Assembly: GCF_900112025.1 (NCBI RefSeq)
Contig: NZ_FOKL01000007.1
Location: forward strand, 310,001 to 374,000
DNA length: 64,000 nt
Direction: 5' to 3'
Source of the DNA: Janthinobacterium sp. 344
Lineage (GTDB): Bacteria > Pseudomonadota > Gammaproteobacteria > Burkholderiales > Burkholderiaceae_D
Shown here: positions 8,997 to 17,308 of the stretch, in pieces
Layout: the number at the start of each line of letters is the position of its first letter
Position numbering within the stretch: position 1 is the first letter of the stretch
Made by a program: the position numbers and the translations under genes
Notes under the pieces: generated by a model
The model's database searches: none
The model's input: only the letters and a program-made list of their open reading frames with translations
What the model was told of the DNA's origin: nothing

Positions 8997-10535
8997 TTAC
9001 TGCCCACGCTGCGCCATCTGGCGCAGCTGTCCCTTCAAAATCTTGCCGGTGGCCGCCGCCGGCAGTGCTTCCATGACGATGATGGCGGACGGGCATTTGT
9101 AGGGCGACAGGGTCTGCGCCAGGTAATCGTGCAATGCCTGCACCGTCACCGGGTGCTGCGGGTCCAGTTCCACGTAGGCGATGACATCCTCGTTGCCATC
9201 GGCCACAGTGCGGCCCACCACGGCCGACTGCACCACGGAAGCGTGTGCATTGAGCGCCGTTTCCACCTCCAGCGGATACACATTGAAGCCGGAGCGGATG
9301 ATCAGTTCCTTGGTGCGGCCGACAACAAACAGCGCGCCGTCCGGGTCCTGGCGCGCCATGTCGCCCGTATTGAGCCAGCCGCCATCGCGCATGGCGGCCG
9401 CCGTCATGGCCGGCTCGCGGTAGTAGCCGGCCATGATGTTCGGCCCGCGTATCCACAGTTCCCCCGGCTCGCCCGGCGCCACGTCCTCGCCATCGAGGCT
9501 GACGACGCGCACTTCCACGCCGGGAATCGGCATGCCGACGGAATCGTCATGGCGCGGCGCTTCCAGGCGCGTCTGGCTGATGGTGGGTGCGCTTTCCGTC
9601 ATGCCATAGCCATTGTGCAGCGCGGTGCCCAGCAGCTTTTCCACGTCGTGCTTGAGCGACGGCGCCAGCGGCGAGCCGCCCGCATACGCGAAGCGCAGCC
9701 GCGTGGGCAAGGGCGTCTGCGCGCCGCCCAAGGTTTGCAGCAGCTTGGCGTACATGGCGGGCACGCCCTGCACGATGGTCAGTTCATCGTCTTTCAATGC
9801 GGCCAGCAGGCCGTCGACGGAAAAGCGCGGCACCAGGTACAGCGCGGCGCCCGCATACAGGGTGCCCAGGGCCACCGACGCCAGGCCATATACGTGCGAG
9901 ATGGGCAGCACGCCGTAGGCGCGGTCGGTGCTGCTCAAGCCGCGCAGGGTGCTGGAGACGGCGGCGATGAACAGCAGGTTGCGGTGCGTGAGCATCACGC
10001 CCTTCGACTGCCCGGTGGTACCCGTCGTGTAGATCAGCGCGGCCACCTGCTCGTTGCCGGGCAGCGTGTCTTCCGCGATGGCCGCCTCGTTCAAGCCGCC
10101 TGCCAGCAGCTCGCCCATGCCGTCGACCGTGGCGCTGGCCGCGCCCAGGCGTGCCGCATGCGCGGCCGCTTCCGGCGAGGCGCCGGCCAGGAACAGCACG
10201 CGCCGCGCGCTGGAATGCGTGGCGATGGTGTCGATCTCGCGCGCCGACAGGCGGGCATTGACGTTGACGATCCACGCGTCGATGCTGGCGGCCGCAAAGA
10301 TCAGCGCCACCTGCAGCGCGCCATTCTCGCCCACCACCATCAGGCGGTCGCCGGCGCGCACGCCGAGGTCGCGCAGCAGCTGCGCGGCGCTCTCCACACT
10401 GTGCTGCAGCTGCGCGTAGGTCCAGCTGCGGTCAGCTTCATGCAGCGCCGGCGCGTCGGGCGCGCGCGCCGCCCAATAGATGGGGATGGCCGACAGGCGC
10501 GCCGGCAGGTGGGCCAGCAGGGCGGGAATGTCCAT
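8997..10535 (-). CDS. Acyl-CoA ligase (AMP-forming)
   Basis: A 512-residue ANL-superfamily enzyme that activates a carboxylic acid to its CoA thioester through an acyl-adenylate. The P-loop ALIYTTGTTGQSKGVMLTH lies near residue 155, the YGMTE adenylate motif near 290, WLNTGDMARQD near 380, and the catalytic Lys within PAAATGKILKGQLR near the C-terminus. The start at 10535 (MDIPALL) follows GGAGGCCGCG by a few bases and leaves 11 bp to the dehydrogenase gene, so the two are co-transcribed. Chain or ring specificity cannot be read from the sequence. Confidence 0.9.
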   Translation of the reverse strand: MDIPALLAHLPARLSAIPIYWAARAPDAPALHEADRSWTYAQLQHSVESAAQLLRDLGVRAGDRLMVVGENGALQVALIFAAASIDAWIVNVNARLSAREIDTIATHSSARRVLFLAGASPEAAAHAARLGAASATVDGMGELLAGGLNEAAIAEDTLPGNEQVAALIYTTGTTGQSKGVMLTHRNLLFIAAVSSTLRGLSSTDRAYGVLPISHVYGLASVALGTLYAGAALYLVPRFSVDGLLAALKDDELTIVQGVPAMYAKLLQTLGGAQTPLPTRLRFAYAGGSPLAPSLKHDVEKLLGTALHNGYGMTESAPTISQTRLEAPRHDDSVGMPIPGVEVRVVSLDGEDVAPGEPGELWIRGPNIMAGYYREPAMTAAAMRDGGWLNTGDMARQDPDGALFVVGRTKELIIRSGFNVYPLEVETALNAHASVVQSAVVGRTVADGNEDVIAYVELDPQHPVTVQALHDYLAQTLSPYKCPSAIIVMEALPAAATGKILKGQLRQMAQRGQ

Positions 10536-10546
10536 CGCGGCCTCCT

Positions 10547-11701
10547 TCACTGTTGCGCCGCCTTGATCATGTTGCGGGCGATGACGATCTGCTGGATCTG
10601 CGTCGTGCCCTCGTAGATGCGGAACAGGCGCACGTCGCGGTAGAAGCGCTCGGCCGCGTATTCGCTGATGTAGCCGGCGCCGCCGTGGATCTGCACGGAG
10701 CGGTCGGCCACGCGGCCGCACATTTCGGAGGCGAACAGCTTGCAGCACGACGCTTCCGTCGAGATGTCTTCCTTGTTGTCGCGCCGGCGCGCCGCGTCGA
10801 GCACCATGCTGCGCGCCGCGTAGATTTCCGCCTTGCTGTCGGCCAGCATGGCCTGGATCAGCTGGAATTCCGCGATGGGCTGGCCGAACTGCTGGCGCTC
10901 CATCGCATAGGCCAGCGCGTCGGCCAGCATGCGTTCGGCCGCGCCCACGCAGACGGCGGCGATGTGCAGCCGGCCCTTGTCGAGCACCTTCATGGCTGTT
11001 TTAAAACCCACGCCTTCCTTGCCGCCGATGATGTTCGCGGCCGGCACGCGGCAATTGTCGAAGATGACGTCGCAGGTATGCGCGCCTTGCTGGCCCATCT
11101 TTTTATCGATTTTCCCCAGCGAGAGGCCCGGCGTGTCCTTTTCCACGATGAAGGCGGAAATGGCCGAGGCGCCGCGCTTGACGGGGTCCGTGCGGGCCAT
11201 GACGGTAAAGATGCTCGCCTCGGGCGCGTTGGTGATGTAGCGCTTGCTGCCGTTCAGGATATAAAAGTCGCCGTCGCGCACGGCCGTCGTGCGCAGCGAG
11301 GCCGCGTCGGAGCCGGAACCGGCTTCCGTCAGCGCGAACGAGCCGATGATCTCGCCGGCCGCCAGCTTGGGCAGGTAGTATTGTTTTTGCGCCTCCGTGC
11401 CGTCGATGACGATGCCCTGCGAGCCGATGCCGTTGTTCGTGCCGATCAGCGAGCGGAAGGCGGGCGAGGTCCGGGCGATTTCAAAGGCGACCCGCACTTC
11501 CTCTTCCATGCTCAGTTCCAGGCCGCCGTAGGCTTCCGGGATGGACAGGCCGAACAGGCCCAGTTCGCGCATCTGCGCCACGATGGCGGGCGGGATCGTG
11601 TCCGTTTCGGCCACCAGCGCCTCGTTCGGCACCAGCACTTCGCGCACGAAGCGGGAGATGCTGCCCAGCAGGATGTTCAGGGTTTCTTCGTCGCGTATCA
11701 T
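10547..11701 (-). CDS. Acyl-CoA dehydrogenase
   Basis: A 384-residue FAD-dependent enzyme that introduces the alpha,beta double bond in an acyl-CoA. Visible landmarks are FALTEAGSGSDAASLRTTA (substrate and FAD contacts, about 135-153), YITNAPEASIFTVMART, and the C-terminal RIYEGTTQIQQIVIAR with the catalytic Glu position. It lies 11 bp before the ligase. The pair gives the first two steps of a beta-oxidation-type route; no hydratase or thiolase follows, so later steps must be elsewhere. Confidence 0.92.
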   Translation of the reverse strand: MIRDEETLNILLGSISRFVREVLVPNEALVAETDTIPPAIVAQMRELGLFGLSIPEAYGGLELSMEEEVRVAFEIARTSPAFRSLIGTNNGIGSQGIVIDGTEAQKQYYLPKLAAGEIIGSFALTEAGSGSDAASLRTTAVRDGDFYILNGSKRYITNAPEASIFTVMARTDPVKRGASAISAFIVEKDTPGLSLGKIDKKMGQQGAHTCDVIFDNCRVPAANIIGGKEGVGFKTAMKVLDKGRLHIAAVCVGAAERMLADALAYAMERQQFGQPIAEFQLIQAMLADSKAEIYAARSMVLDAARRRDNKEDISTEASCCKLFASEMCGRVADRSVQIHGGAGYISEYAAERFYRDVRLFRIYEGTTQIQQIVIARNMIKAAQQ

Positions 11702-11745
11702 CGGGGTCCTCGGGGCTATGACTATGATTGAGAGGGGCGCGCAGT

Positions 11746-12588
11746 CTAACCGCGGCCCAGGTTTTTTTCCACTGTCTTGACCAGGGCCACCAGGCGCGGC
11801 CCCAGGTCCGTTTCAAGTTTTTCGCGCGACAGCAGAAAGGCGGGGCCGCCGCAATTGAAGGCCATCACCTGTTCGCCGTCGGCACCCAGCATGGGCACGC
11901 CCACGGCATGCACGTCGTTCTGCCATTCGCCGGCCGAGATGCAAAAGCCCCGGTCCTGGTAGTCCTTGAAGCCTTGTTCGATGCCGGCCTTGATGCGCGG
12001 CCAGCGTTCCGTCTCATGCACCCTGGCGTGGTCCATCAGGTAGTCGCGCTCGGCCTGCGGCAGGATGCACAGCAGGGCCTTGCCCATGGCCGTCGTCATC
12101 AGCGGAATGCGCGAGCCGACGTCGAGGCGCAGGGTGACGTTGGCGCTGCTGCGGCACGTTTCCACGTACACCATGCTGAGGCGATCGCGCGTGCCCAGCG
12201 ACACGGAGGCCTGCGCATGTTCGGCCAGTTCTTCCATCAGCGGGCGCGCCATCTTGCGCACGTCCAGGTTCGACAGCATGCGGTAGCCGAGGGCCAGCAC
12301 GCCGGCGCCCAGCTGGTACTTGCCCAGGCTGTCCGAGTAATTCAGGTAGCCGAGTTTGGTGAGGGTGTAGGTGAGGCGCGAAATCGTCGGTTTCGGGATG
12401 GCCGTGCGCTTGGCCATCTCGGCGTTCGACAGGAATACTTCGCCTGGGCGGAAGCAGCGCAGCACTTCCAGGCCGCGCGCCAGCGCGTTGACGAACTGGC
12501 GGTCCTTGCCTTCCTCGTCGTCACTGAAGACGATGAGTTCCGGATCCGCTGCGGCTTGAATATGGGTCATATTGGCATTCATTGTCAC
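11746..12588 (-). CDS. IclR-family transcriptional regulator
   Basis: A 280-residue regulator. A short N-terminal extension precedes the winged HTH (about 28-95: FVNALARGLEVLRCF, then LSNAEMAKRTAIPKPTISRLTYTLTKLGYL) and the effector-binding domain (about 110-275) with MTTAMGKALLCILPQAERDYLM. It is the first gene of the minus-strand catabolic/import cluster, 44 bp before the dehydrogenase. This makes it the probable local controller responding to the imported acid. Whether it activates or represses is not visible. Confidence 0.9.
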   Translation of the reverse strand: MTMNANMTHIQAAADPELIVFSDDEEGKDRQFVNALARGLEVLRCFRPGEVFLSNAEMAKRTAIPKPTISRLTYTLTKLGYLNYSDSLGKYQLGAGVLALGYRMLSNLDVRKMARPLMEELAEHAQASVSLGTRDRLSMVYVETCRSSANVTLRLDVGSRIPLMTTAMGKALLCILPQAERDYLMDHARVHETERWPRIKAGIEQGFKDYQDRGFCISAGEWQNDVHAVGVPMLGADGEQVMAFNCGGPAFLLSREKLETDLGPRLVALVKTVEKNLGRG

Positions 12589-12726
12589 GCTCCCTGAAAT
12601 CCAGTTTGCCTAGCCAGCATGGCGCTGTCAATCGTTTTGTGAAACATTCGTTCGCACAGCGGAATGCTGCGCTGCGGGAAAACCGGGCGGAAAATTGACC
12701 TGCGCACGCGTTTTGACGCTTGTCGC

Positions 12727-12755
12727 TTGAGCATCGTTGTATACCTATGTATATT
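12727..12755 (+). promoter_or_regulatory. Sigma-70 promoter for the TonB-receptor gene
   Basis: TTGAGC at 12727-12732 and TATATT at 12750-12755 are separated by exactly 17 bases and point toward the TonB-dependent receptor gene. The predicted transcript starts near 12762, leaving a leader of about 80 bases that contains the hairpin at 12770-12796. Confidence 0.55.
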
Positions 12756-12769
12756 GCGCTGTTGGGTGA

Positions 12770-12796
12770 CGGCCGCCGCATGCGCGGCCGCTTTTT
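12770..12796 (+). terminator. Terminator-like hairpin in the receptor leader
   Basis: CGGCCGC (12770-12776) pairs perfectly with GCGGCCG (12784-12790) across a 7-base loop and is followed by CTTTTTGC. It lies between the promoter and the start codon of the receptor gene, so it could act as an attenuator. No upstream plus-strand gene is there for it to terminate. Confidence 0.45.
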
Positions 12797-12798
12797 GC

Positions 12799-12820
12799 AT
12801 ATCGCTATATAAGGCGATAT
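12799..12820. promoter_or_regulatory. Inverted repeat just upstream of the TonB-receptor gene
   Basis: ATATCGC (12799-12805) and GCGATAT (12814-12820) are perfect arms around 8 AT-rich bases, ending 20 bases before the start codon. It could be a regulator site or an mRNA hairpin near the ribosome binding site. No regulator can be assigned. Confidence 0.4.
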
Positions 12821-12840
12821 ATAACGAGGGATGAAAGACC

Positions 12841-14835
12841 ATGTTGAAACAGGTAATGGCGGGCGCCGTGATGCTCGCATTGGCGCAGATGGCGCAGGCG
12901 CAGCAAATGACGGCCAATGACGACGGGCAGGCGGCGCCGTTCGTGCTCGGTACCGTGACGGTGATCGGCCAGCGCGAGCAGGCAGGGCAGGTGGAACAGC
13001 AGGTGGGGTCGCAGGTGAGCCGCGCCGAGATGCGGCGCTTCAACCGCGACAACGTGGGCGACGCCTTGAACCTGTTGTCCGGCGTGTCGCTGTCGACCAA
13101 TTCGCGCAACGAGAAAACCGTGGCCATCCGCGGCTTCGATGCGCGCCAGGTGCCCCTGTACATCGACGGCATTCCCGTCTACGTGCCGTATGACGGCTAC
13201 GTCGATTTCAACCGCTTCACCACCAGCGACCTGGCGGCGATCCAGGTGGCCAAGGGCTTCAGCTCCGTGGCGTATGGCGCCAATACCCTGGGCGGCGCCA
13301 TCAACCTGGTGTCGCGCAAGCCGACGGCGCGCCTGGAGGGCGATGCCTCCGTCGGTTTTGGCTCGGGCAGCGAGCGCCAGATGTCGGCCAACGTGGGCAC
13401 CAACCAGGGCCTGTGGTATCTGCAGGCGGGCGTGTCCTACATCGACAGCGACGGTTTTCCCCTGTCGTCCGACTTTCGTCCCACGGCCACGGAAGACGGC
13501 GGCACGCGCAACAATGCGTACCGCAAGGACCATAAATTGTCGTTCAAGGTGGGCCTGACGCCCGGTGGCGCGCATGCCGGTGATGAATATGCGCTCAGCT
13601 ACTACAAGCAGCATGGCGAAAAGGGCCAGCCGCCATCGACCAATCCCGTCGGCGCGCGCTACTGGCAATGGCCGTACTGGAACAAGGAAAGCGTGTATGT
13701 CGTTTCGCAGACGCGCCTGGGCGGTGCCGAGCGCCTGAAATTGCGCCTGTATCACGACAGCTACGACAATGAAATCACCTCGTTCACCAATGACAGCTAC
13801 AGCACCATCAAGACCAGCGGCCAGGGCAGCGTCAGCGGCGGGCGCAGCATCTATAACGACCGCACGAATGGCGGCGCGGTGGAACTCGAATCGTTCCGCC
13901 TGGCCGCGCACAGCCTGCGCTTCGTTGCCAGCTACAAGGCCGACGAACACCAGGAACTCGACGCCAAGGGCGTGCGCAACACCTGGTACAAGGACGCCCT
14001 GTGGACCCTGGGCGCGGAAGACAGCATCGCCCTGAGCGGGGCGACGGAACTGTCGCTGGGCGTGTCGCGCAACGCCCTGCGGCCGGACACCGTCTACAGC
14101 GCCGGCAATGCCTACACCTTGCCAGGCAATCAGGCGGCCACCGACCTGCAGGCGGGCCTGTTCCACAAGACCGGTCTTGAGGCGCGCGTGTATGCCACCG
14201 TGGCGCGCAAGTCGCGCCTGCCGACACTGAAGGACCGCTACTCGCAGCGCCTGGGCACGTATATTGAAAACCCGGACCTGCGCGCCGAGGAAGCGCTCAA
14301 TTATGAAGTGGGCTACCAGGCCAGCGTGCGCGCACTGGCGCTCGATGCCGCCCTGTTCTACAGCGACGTGAAGGACAAGATCCAGAGCGTGGCGAATGTG
14401 GCGGGCGTGCGTTCGCAGATGCGCAACGCGGGCAGGGCGCACATCAGCGGCGTGGAGCTCGGTGTGCGCGGGCGCGCCGGCGCCTGGCTGGATGTCGGCG
14501 GCAATTACACGTACACGGACATGAAGAATGTCAGCGACCGCGCCATCCGCCTGACGGACGTGCCGCGCCACAAGCTGACGGCGCACGCCGTGCTACATGC
14601 GGCACGCCAGGTCGACGTGGTGGCCATCGCGGAATCGAACAGCGGCCGCTGGGTCTCGAACACCCTGGAACTGGGCGGCTTTACCACCGTGGACCTGAAG
14701 GCCGTGTATCGGCCGTTGCCGGCCTTGAGCCTGGAAGCGGGCGTGAGCAACCTGGGCGACCGCAATTACGCGCTGGCCGACGGTTTTCCCGGCGCGGGCC
14801 GCACGTGGCTGGCCAATGCGCAGTATCAGTTCTGA
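12841..14835 (+). CDS. TonB-dependent outer-membrane receptor
   Basis: A 664-residue outer-membrane active transporter driven by TonB-ExbBD. It has a signal peptide (about residues 1-20, ending AQAQ), a TonB-box-like stretch near VLGTVTVIGQ, and a plug domain (about 50-165) with DALNLLSGVSLS, TVAIRGFDARQVPLYIDGIPVYVPYDG and YGANTLGGAINLVSRKP. The remainder is a beta-barrel with alternating aromatic strands ending in YQF, the terminal Phe expected for BAM-dependent assembly. The substrate is unknown. A binding site AACGAGGGATGAAAG lies before the start. The next gene encodes a periplasmic molybdopterin-fold protein 30 bp downstream. Confidence 0.93.
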   Translation: MLKQVMAGAVMLALAQMAQAQQMTANDDGQAAPFVLGTVTVIGQREQAGQVEQQVGSQVSRAEMRRFNRDNVGDALNLLSGVSLSTNSRNEKTVAIRGFDARQVPLYIDGIPVYVPYDGYVDFNRFTTSDLAAIQVAKGFSSVAYGANTLGGAINLVSRKPTARLEGDASVGFGSGSERQMSANVGTNQGLWYLQAGVSYIDSDGFPLSSDFRPTATEDGGTRNNAYRKDHKLSFKVGLTPGGAHAGDEYALSYYKQHGEKGQPPSTNPVGARYWQWPYWNKESVYVVSQTRLGGAERLKLRLYHDSYDNEITSFTNDSYSTIKTSGQGSVSGGRSIYNDRTNGGAVELESFRLAAHSLRFVASYKADEHQELDAKGVRNTWYKDALWTLGAEDSIALSGATELSLGVSRNALRPDTVYSAGNAYTLPGNQAATDLQAGLFHKTGLEARVYATVARKSRLPTLKDRYSQRLGTYIENPDLRAEEALNYEVGYQASVRALALDAALFYSDVKDKIQSVANVAGVRSQMRNAGRAHISGVELGVRGRAGAWLDVGGNYTYTDMKNVSDRAIRLTDVPRHKLTAHAVLHAARQVDVVAIAESNSGRWVSNTLELGGFTTVDLKAVYRPLPALSLEAGVSNLGDRNYALADGFPGAGRTWLANAQYQF

Positions 14836-14865
14836 TTTTTTGACCGTTCAATGAAAGGACACGGC

Positions 14866-15405
14866 ATGTTGAAGACAATATTCACAGGTTTTGCCGCGGC
14901 GTCGCTGCTGGCGGCGGCACCGGCCGCGTGGGCGGCGCCCGCCGCCGCGCGCGACAACATGAGCCATGCGCTCGCCGTGACGGGCATGGTGGAAACGCCA
15001 TTGACCCTGACGCTGGCGGACTTGCGCAAGCTGCCGCCCGCCAGCGGCGGGGAAATCGCCGTGACGCGCCACAATGGCGACAAGGCCGAGACCATCACCA
15101 GCTACAAGGGCGTGCGCCTGCGCGACATCCTTGACAAGGCGGTGCTCGACGCGCCGGGCCACAACGACGTCAAGAAGATCGCCATCATCGCCAGCGCCAC
15201 CGATGGCTATGCGGTGGTGTTTTCCTGGGGCGAGCTGTATAACTCGCCGGCCGGCGAGGGCATCATTGTCTACTACGAGAAGAACGGCAAGGCCCTCGAC
15301 GACAACGACGGCGAAATCGCCCTGATCTCGGCGCAGGATATCCGCACGGGCCCGCGCCATGTGAAGTGGTTGAACGGCATCGAGGTGCGCAAATTGGTGG
15401 AATAG
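14866..15405 (+). CDS. Periplasmic molybdopterin-binding-fold protein without a cysteine ligand
   Basis: A 179-residue exported protein. A signal peptide (about 1-23, ending AWAAP) precedes a compact sulfite-oxidase/YedY-like fold: LTLTLADLRKLPP, ITSYKGVRLRDILDKAVL, then GEIALISAQDIRTGPRHVKWLNGIEVRKL. These match the oxidoreductase molybdopterin-binding domain family. There is no cysteine anywhere in the protein, so the usual thiolate ligand to Mo is missing and catalysis by a bound Mo cofactor is doubtful. I chose the ATG at 14866 over 14851 because AAAGGA lies at the right distance from it. It is probably co-transcribed with the receptor. Confidence 0.8.
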   Translation: MLKTIFTGFAAASLLAAAPAAWAAPAAARDNMSHALAVTGMVETPLTLTLADLRKLPPASGGEIAVTRHNGDKAETITSYKGVRLRDILDKAVLDAPGHNDVKKIAIIASATDGYAVVFSWGELYNSPAGEGIIVYYEKNGKALDDNDGEIALISAQDIRTGPRHVKWLNGIEVRKLVE

Positions 15406-15410
15406 AGGCA

Positions 15411-15450
15411 TGCTGGGGTCTGACCCGCCGGGTCAGACTCCAGCATTTTT
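15411..15450 (+). terminator. Rho-independent terminator built from a GGGGTCTGACCC-type palindrome
   Basis: Arms at 15411-15426 and 15430-15445 (16 bases each, one G-T pair) around a 3-base loop GCC are followed by TTTTT. It closes the receptor operon and lies before the convergent hydrolase gene. The core is one of three related palindromes in the window (others at 22481 and 60797). Confidence 0.8.
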
Positions 15451-15462
15451 CTGGTGGACTAT

Positions 15463-16392
15463 TTACGCAAACATGGCACTTTTCATTGCCTGGCCCGCCA
15501 CATCGAACAATCCCCGCGCCCTTGGTGCCAAGCCCAGCATGTGCATCGACGCATGGATCATGCCATCGAGCTGCACGCACTCGGCCGCCACGCCTGCGTC
15601 GCGCAGGCGCTGCGCATACGCCACGCCCTCGTCATGCAGCGGATCGAATTCGCACACCAGCACCGTCGCCGGCGGCAAGTTCTTCAGCGAGGCCGCCCGC
15701 AGCGGTGCCGCATACGCATGCGCGCCGTCGGCCGGGTCGTTCAGGTAGGCGGACCAGCAAAAGCGCATGGCTTCCCGCGTCAGCGAATGGCCCTGCGCAT
15801 AGCGCTGGTAGGACGGCGTGTCGAAGGCGACATCAAGCGCCGGGTACAGCAGCAGCTGGTGCGCCAGCGCGGGACCGGCCTGGTCGCGCGCCATCAGGGC
15901 CGCCGCCGCGGCCAGGTTGCCGCCCGCGCTGTCGCCGCCCACGGCCAGCCGCTGCGCATCGATGCCCAGCGCCGCCGCATGTTCCGCGACCCAGCAGAGC
16001 GCCCGGTAAACATCGTCCAGAGGCACGGGGAACTTGTGCTCGGGCGCCAGCCGGTAGTCGACGGAAAACACCACGCAGCCGGTGGCGTTGGCCAGCGTGC
16101 GGCACGGGTTGTCGTACAGGTCCAGCGAGCACAGGCACCATCCGCCGCCATGTGCGAAGACGATGGCCGGCATGGGCTGGCCCGTGTCCGCGCCGGCCGG
16201 CACGTAGGCGCGCACGGTGAGCGCATGTTCGCCGGGCAGCACATAATCCTTGATCGAACTCACGTCTTCCAGCGGACCATGCAGCTGGCGCAAGCCCGTT
16301 TCCGTGGCGGCCCGCAGCTCGGCCAGCGAGGCGGGCGGCGGCGCATCCTTGCTCTCATCGAGCCAGGCGGCGATCAGCGGATCGAGGCTCAT
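15463..16392 (-). CDS. Alpha/beta hydrolase, hormone-sensitive-lipase family
   Basis: A 309-residue esterase or acetyl hydrolase. The oxyanion-hole motif HGGGW is at residues 81-85 and the nucleophile elbow GDSAGG has Ser155. EFDPLHDEG near 250 gives the acid and GMIHASMHM near 280 the His. HSL-type enzymes hydrolyse short-chain esters of varied compounds. The start at 16392 overlaps the upstream hydrolase stop by 4 bp, so both are translated together. It is the last gene of the TetR-adjacent operon. Confidence 0.88.
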   Translation of the reverse strand: MSLDPLIAAWLDESKDAPPPASLAELRAATETGLRQLHGPLEDVSSIKDYVLPGEHALTVRAYVPAGADTGQPMPAIVFAHGGGWCLCSLDLYDNPCRTLANATGCVVFSVDYRLAPEHKFPVPLDDVYRALCWVAEHAAALGIDAQRLAVGGDSAGGNLAAAAALMARDQAGPALAHQLLLYPALDVAFDTPSYQRYAQGHSLTREAMRFCWSAYLNDPADGAHAYAAPLRAASLKNLPPATVLVCEFDPLHDEGVAYAQRLRDAGVAAECVQLDGMIHASMHMLGLAPRARGLFDVAGQAMKSAMFA

Positions 16393-17273
16393 GCGTTGTT
16401 TCCTGACTTGTCTGCCGCCAGGAAGGGCAGCAAATGGGCGATGAACGCTTCCGGCTGTTCTTCCATGATGAAGTGGCCGCATTCGGCGACGATGGCGCCT
16501 TGCAGGTGATGCGCCTTGCCCTGCATGGTCAGCAATGGCGCGTCGTTGGTGGCGTGGTCGGCGCCGATGGCCAGCACGGGCATGGCCAGGCTGGTTTTCG
16601 CCCGCTCCAGGTTTTGCCGGATGGTTTCCGGGATCGCCCTGTAGTAGGCGAAGCCGGCGCGCAGGGCGCCCGGCGTGGCGTAGGCATCCGCATACACGTC
16701 GACGGCCACCTTGTCGCGGCGGTAGGACCAGCGGTCCAGGATGAAGCGGATGTATTCGCGCTCCTTGCCGGCCGTGAGCATCTCCGGCAGATCGAGCACC
16801 TGGTTGAACATAAAATGCCACAGGAAGATGTTGTCCGATGGCGCGACAAAAATCGGCGGCGCCGGCGCCAGGCCGGGGATCACGGCTTCCGTCAGCGCCA
16901 GTTTCGTCACGGCTTGCGGGAAGTCGCTGGCCAGCGCATAGCCGACCCACATGCCGATGTCGTGGCCGACGATGTCGTACTGCGCGTGGCCCAGGGCCAG
17001 CATGGCGCGGTGCAGGGTGGCGGCAACGGCGCCCGTGTCGTAGCCGCCGGCCGGACGTTCCGAGTGGCCGCTGCCGGGCGGATCGATGGCGATCGCCTGG
17101 TAGCCCTGGGCCGCCAGGGCCGCCATCACGTGGCGCCATGCGTACCAGGTTTGCGGCCAGCCGGGGATCAGCAGCACCGGCTTGCCGGTGGCGGGACCGG
17201 CGATGACGCAATGCAGGCGCTGGCCGTCGATGCGCACATAGTCGTGGGTGTAGCTGTCTTCATTCTGATGCAT
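16389..17273 (-). CDS. Alpha/beta hydrolase, epoxide-hydrolase/dehalogenase type
   Basis: A 294-residue hydrolase with the oxyanion-hole motif IPGWPQTWYAWR (about 36-47) and a nucleophile elbow VGHDIGMW in which Asp105 replaces the usual Ser. Asp nucleophiles mark epoxide hydrolases, fluoroacetate and haloalkane dehalogenases. The catalytic His is probably in IVAECGHFIMEEQPEAF. Preceded by a sugar-isomerase-like gene 35 bp upstream and coupled to an HSL esterase downstream. The natural substrate is unknown. Confidence 0.87.
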   Translation of the reverse strand: MHQNEDSYTHDYVRIDGQRLHCVIAGPATGKPVLLIPGWPQTWYAWRHVMAALAAQGYQAIAIDPPGSGHSERPAGGYDTGAVAATLHRAMLALGHAQYDIVGHDIGMWVGYALASDFPQAVTKLALTEAVIPGLAPAPPIFVAPSDNIFLWHFMFNQVLDLPEMLTAGKEREYIRFILDRWSYRRDKVAVDVYADAYATPGALRAGFAYYRAIPETIRQNLERAKTSLAMPVLAIGADHATNDAPLLTMQGKAHHLQGAIVAECGHFIMEEQPEAFIAHLLPFLAADKSGNNA

Positions 17274-17308
17274 GTCAAGTCCTTGTATTGATTCAGTTAA
17301 TTAGTTGA

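Noticed and set aside
12805..14586. Long minus-strand frame opposite the TonB-dependent receptor
   Set aside because: Antisense shadow of a clear receptor gene; composition is low-complexity.
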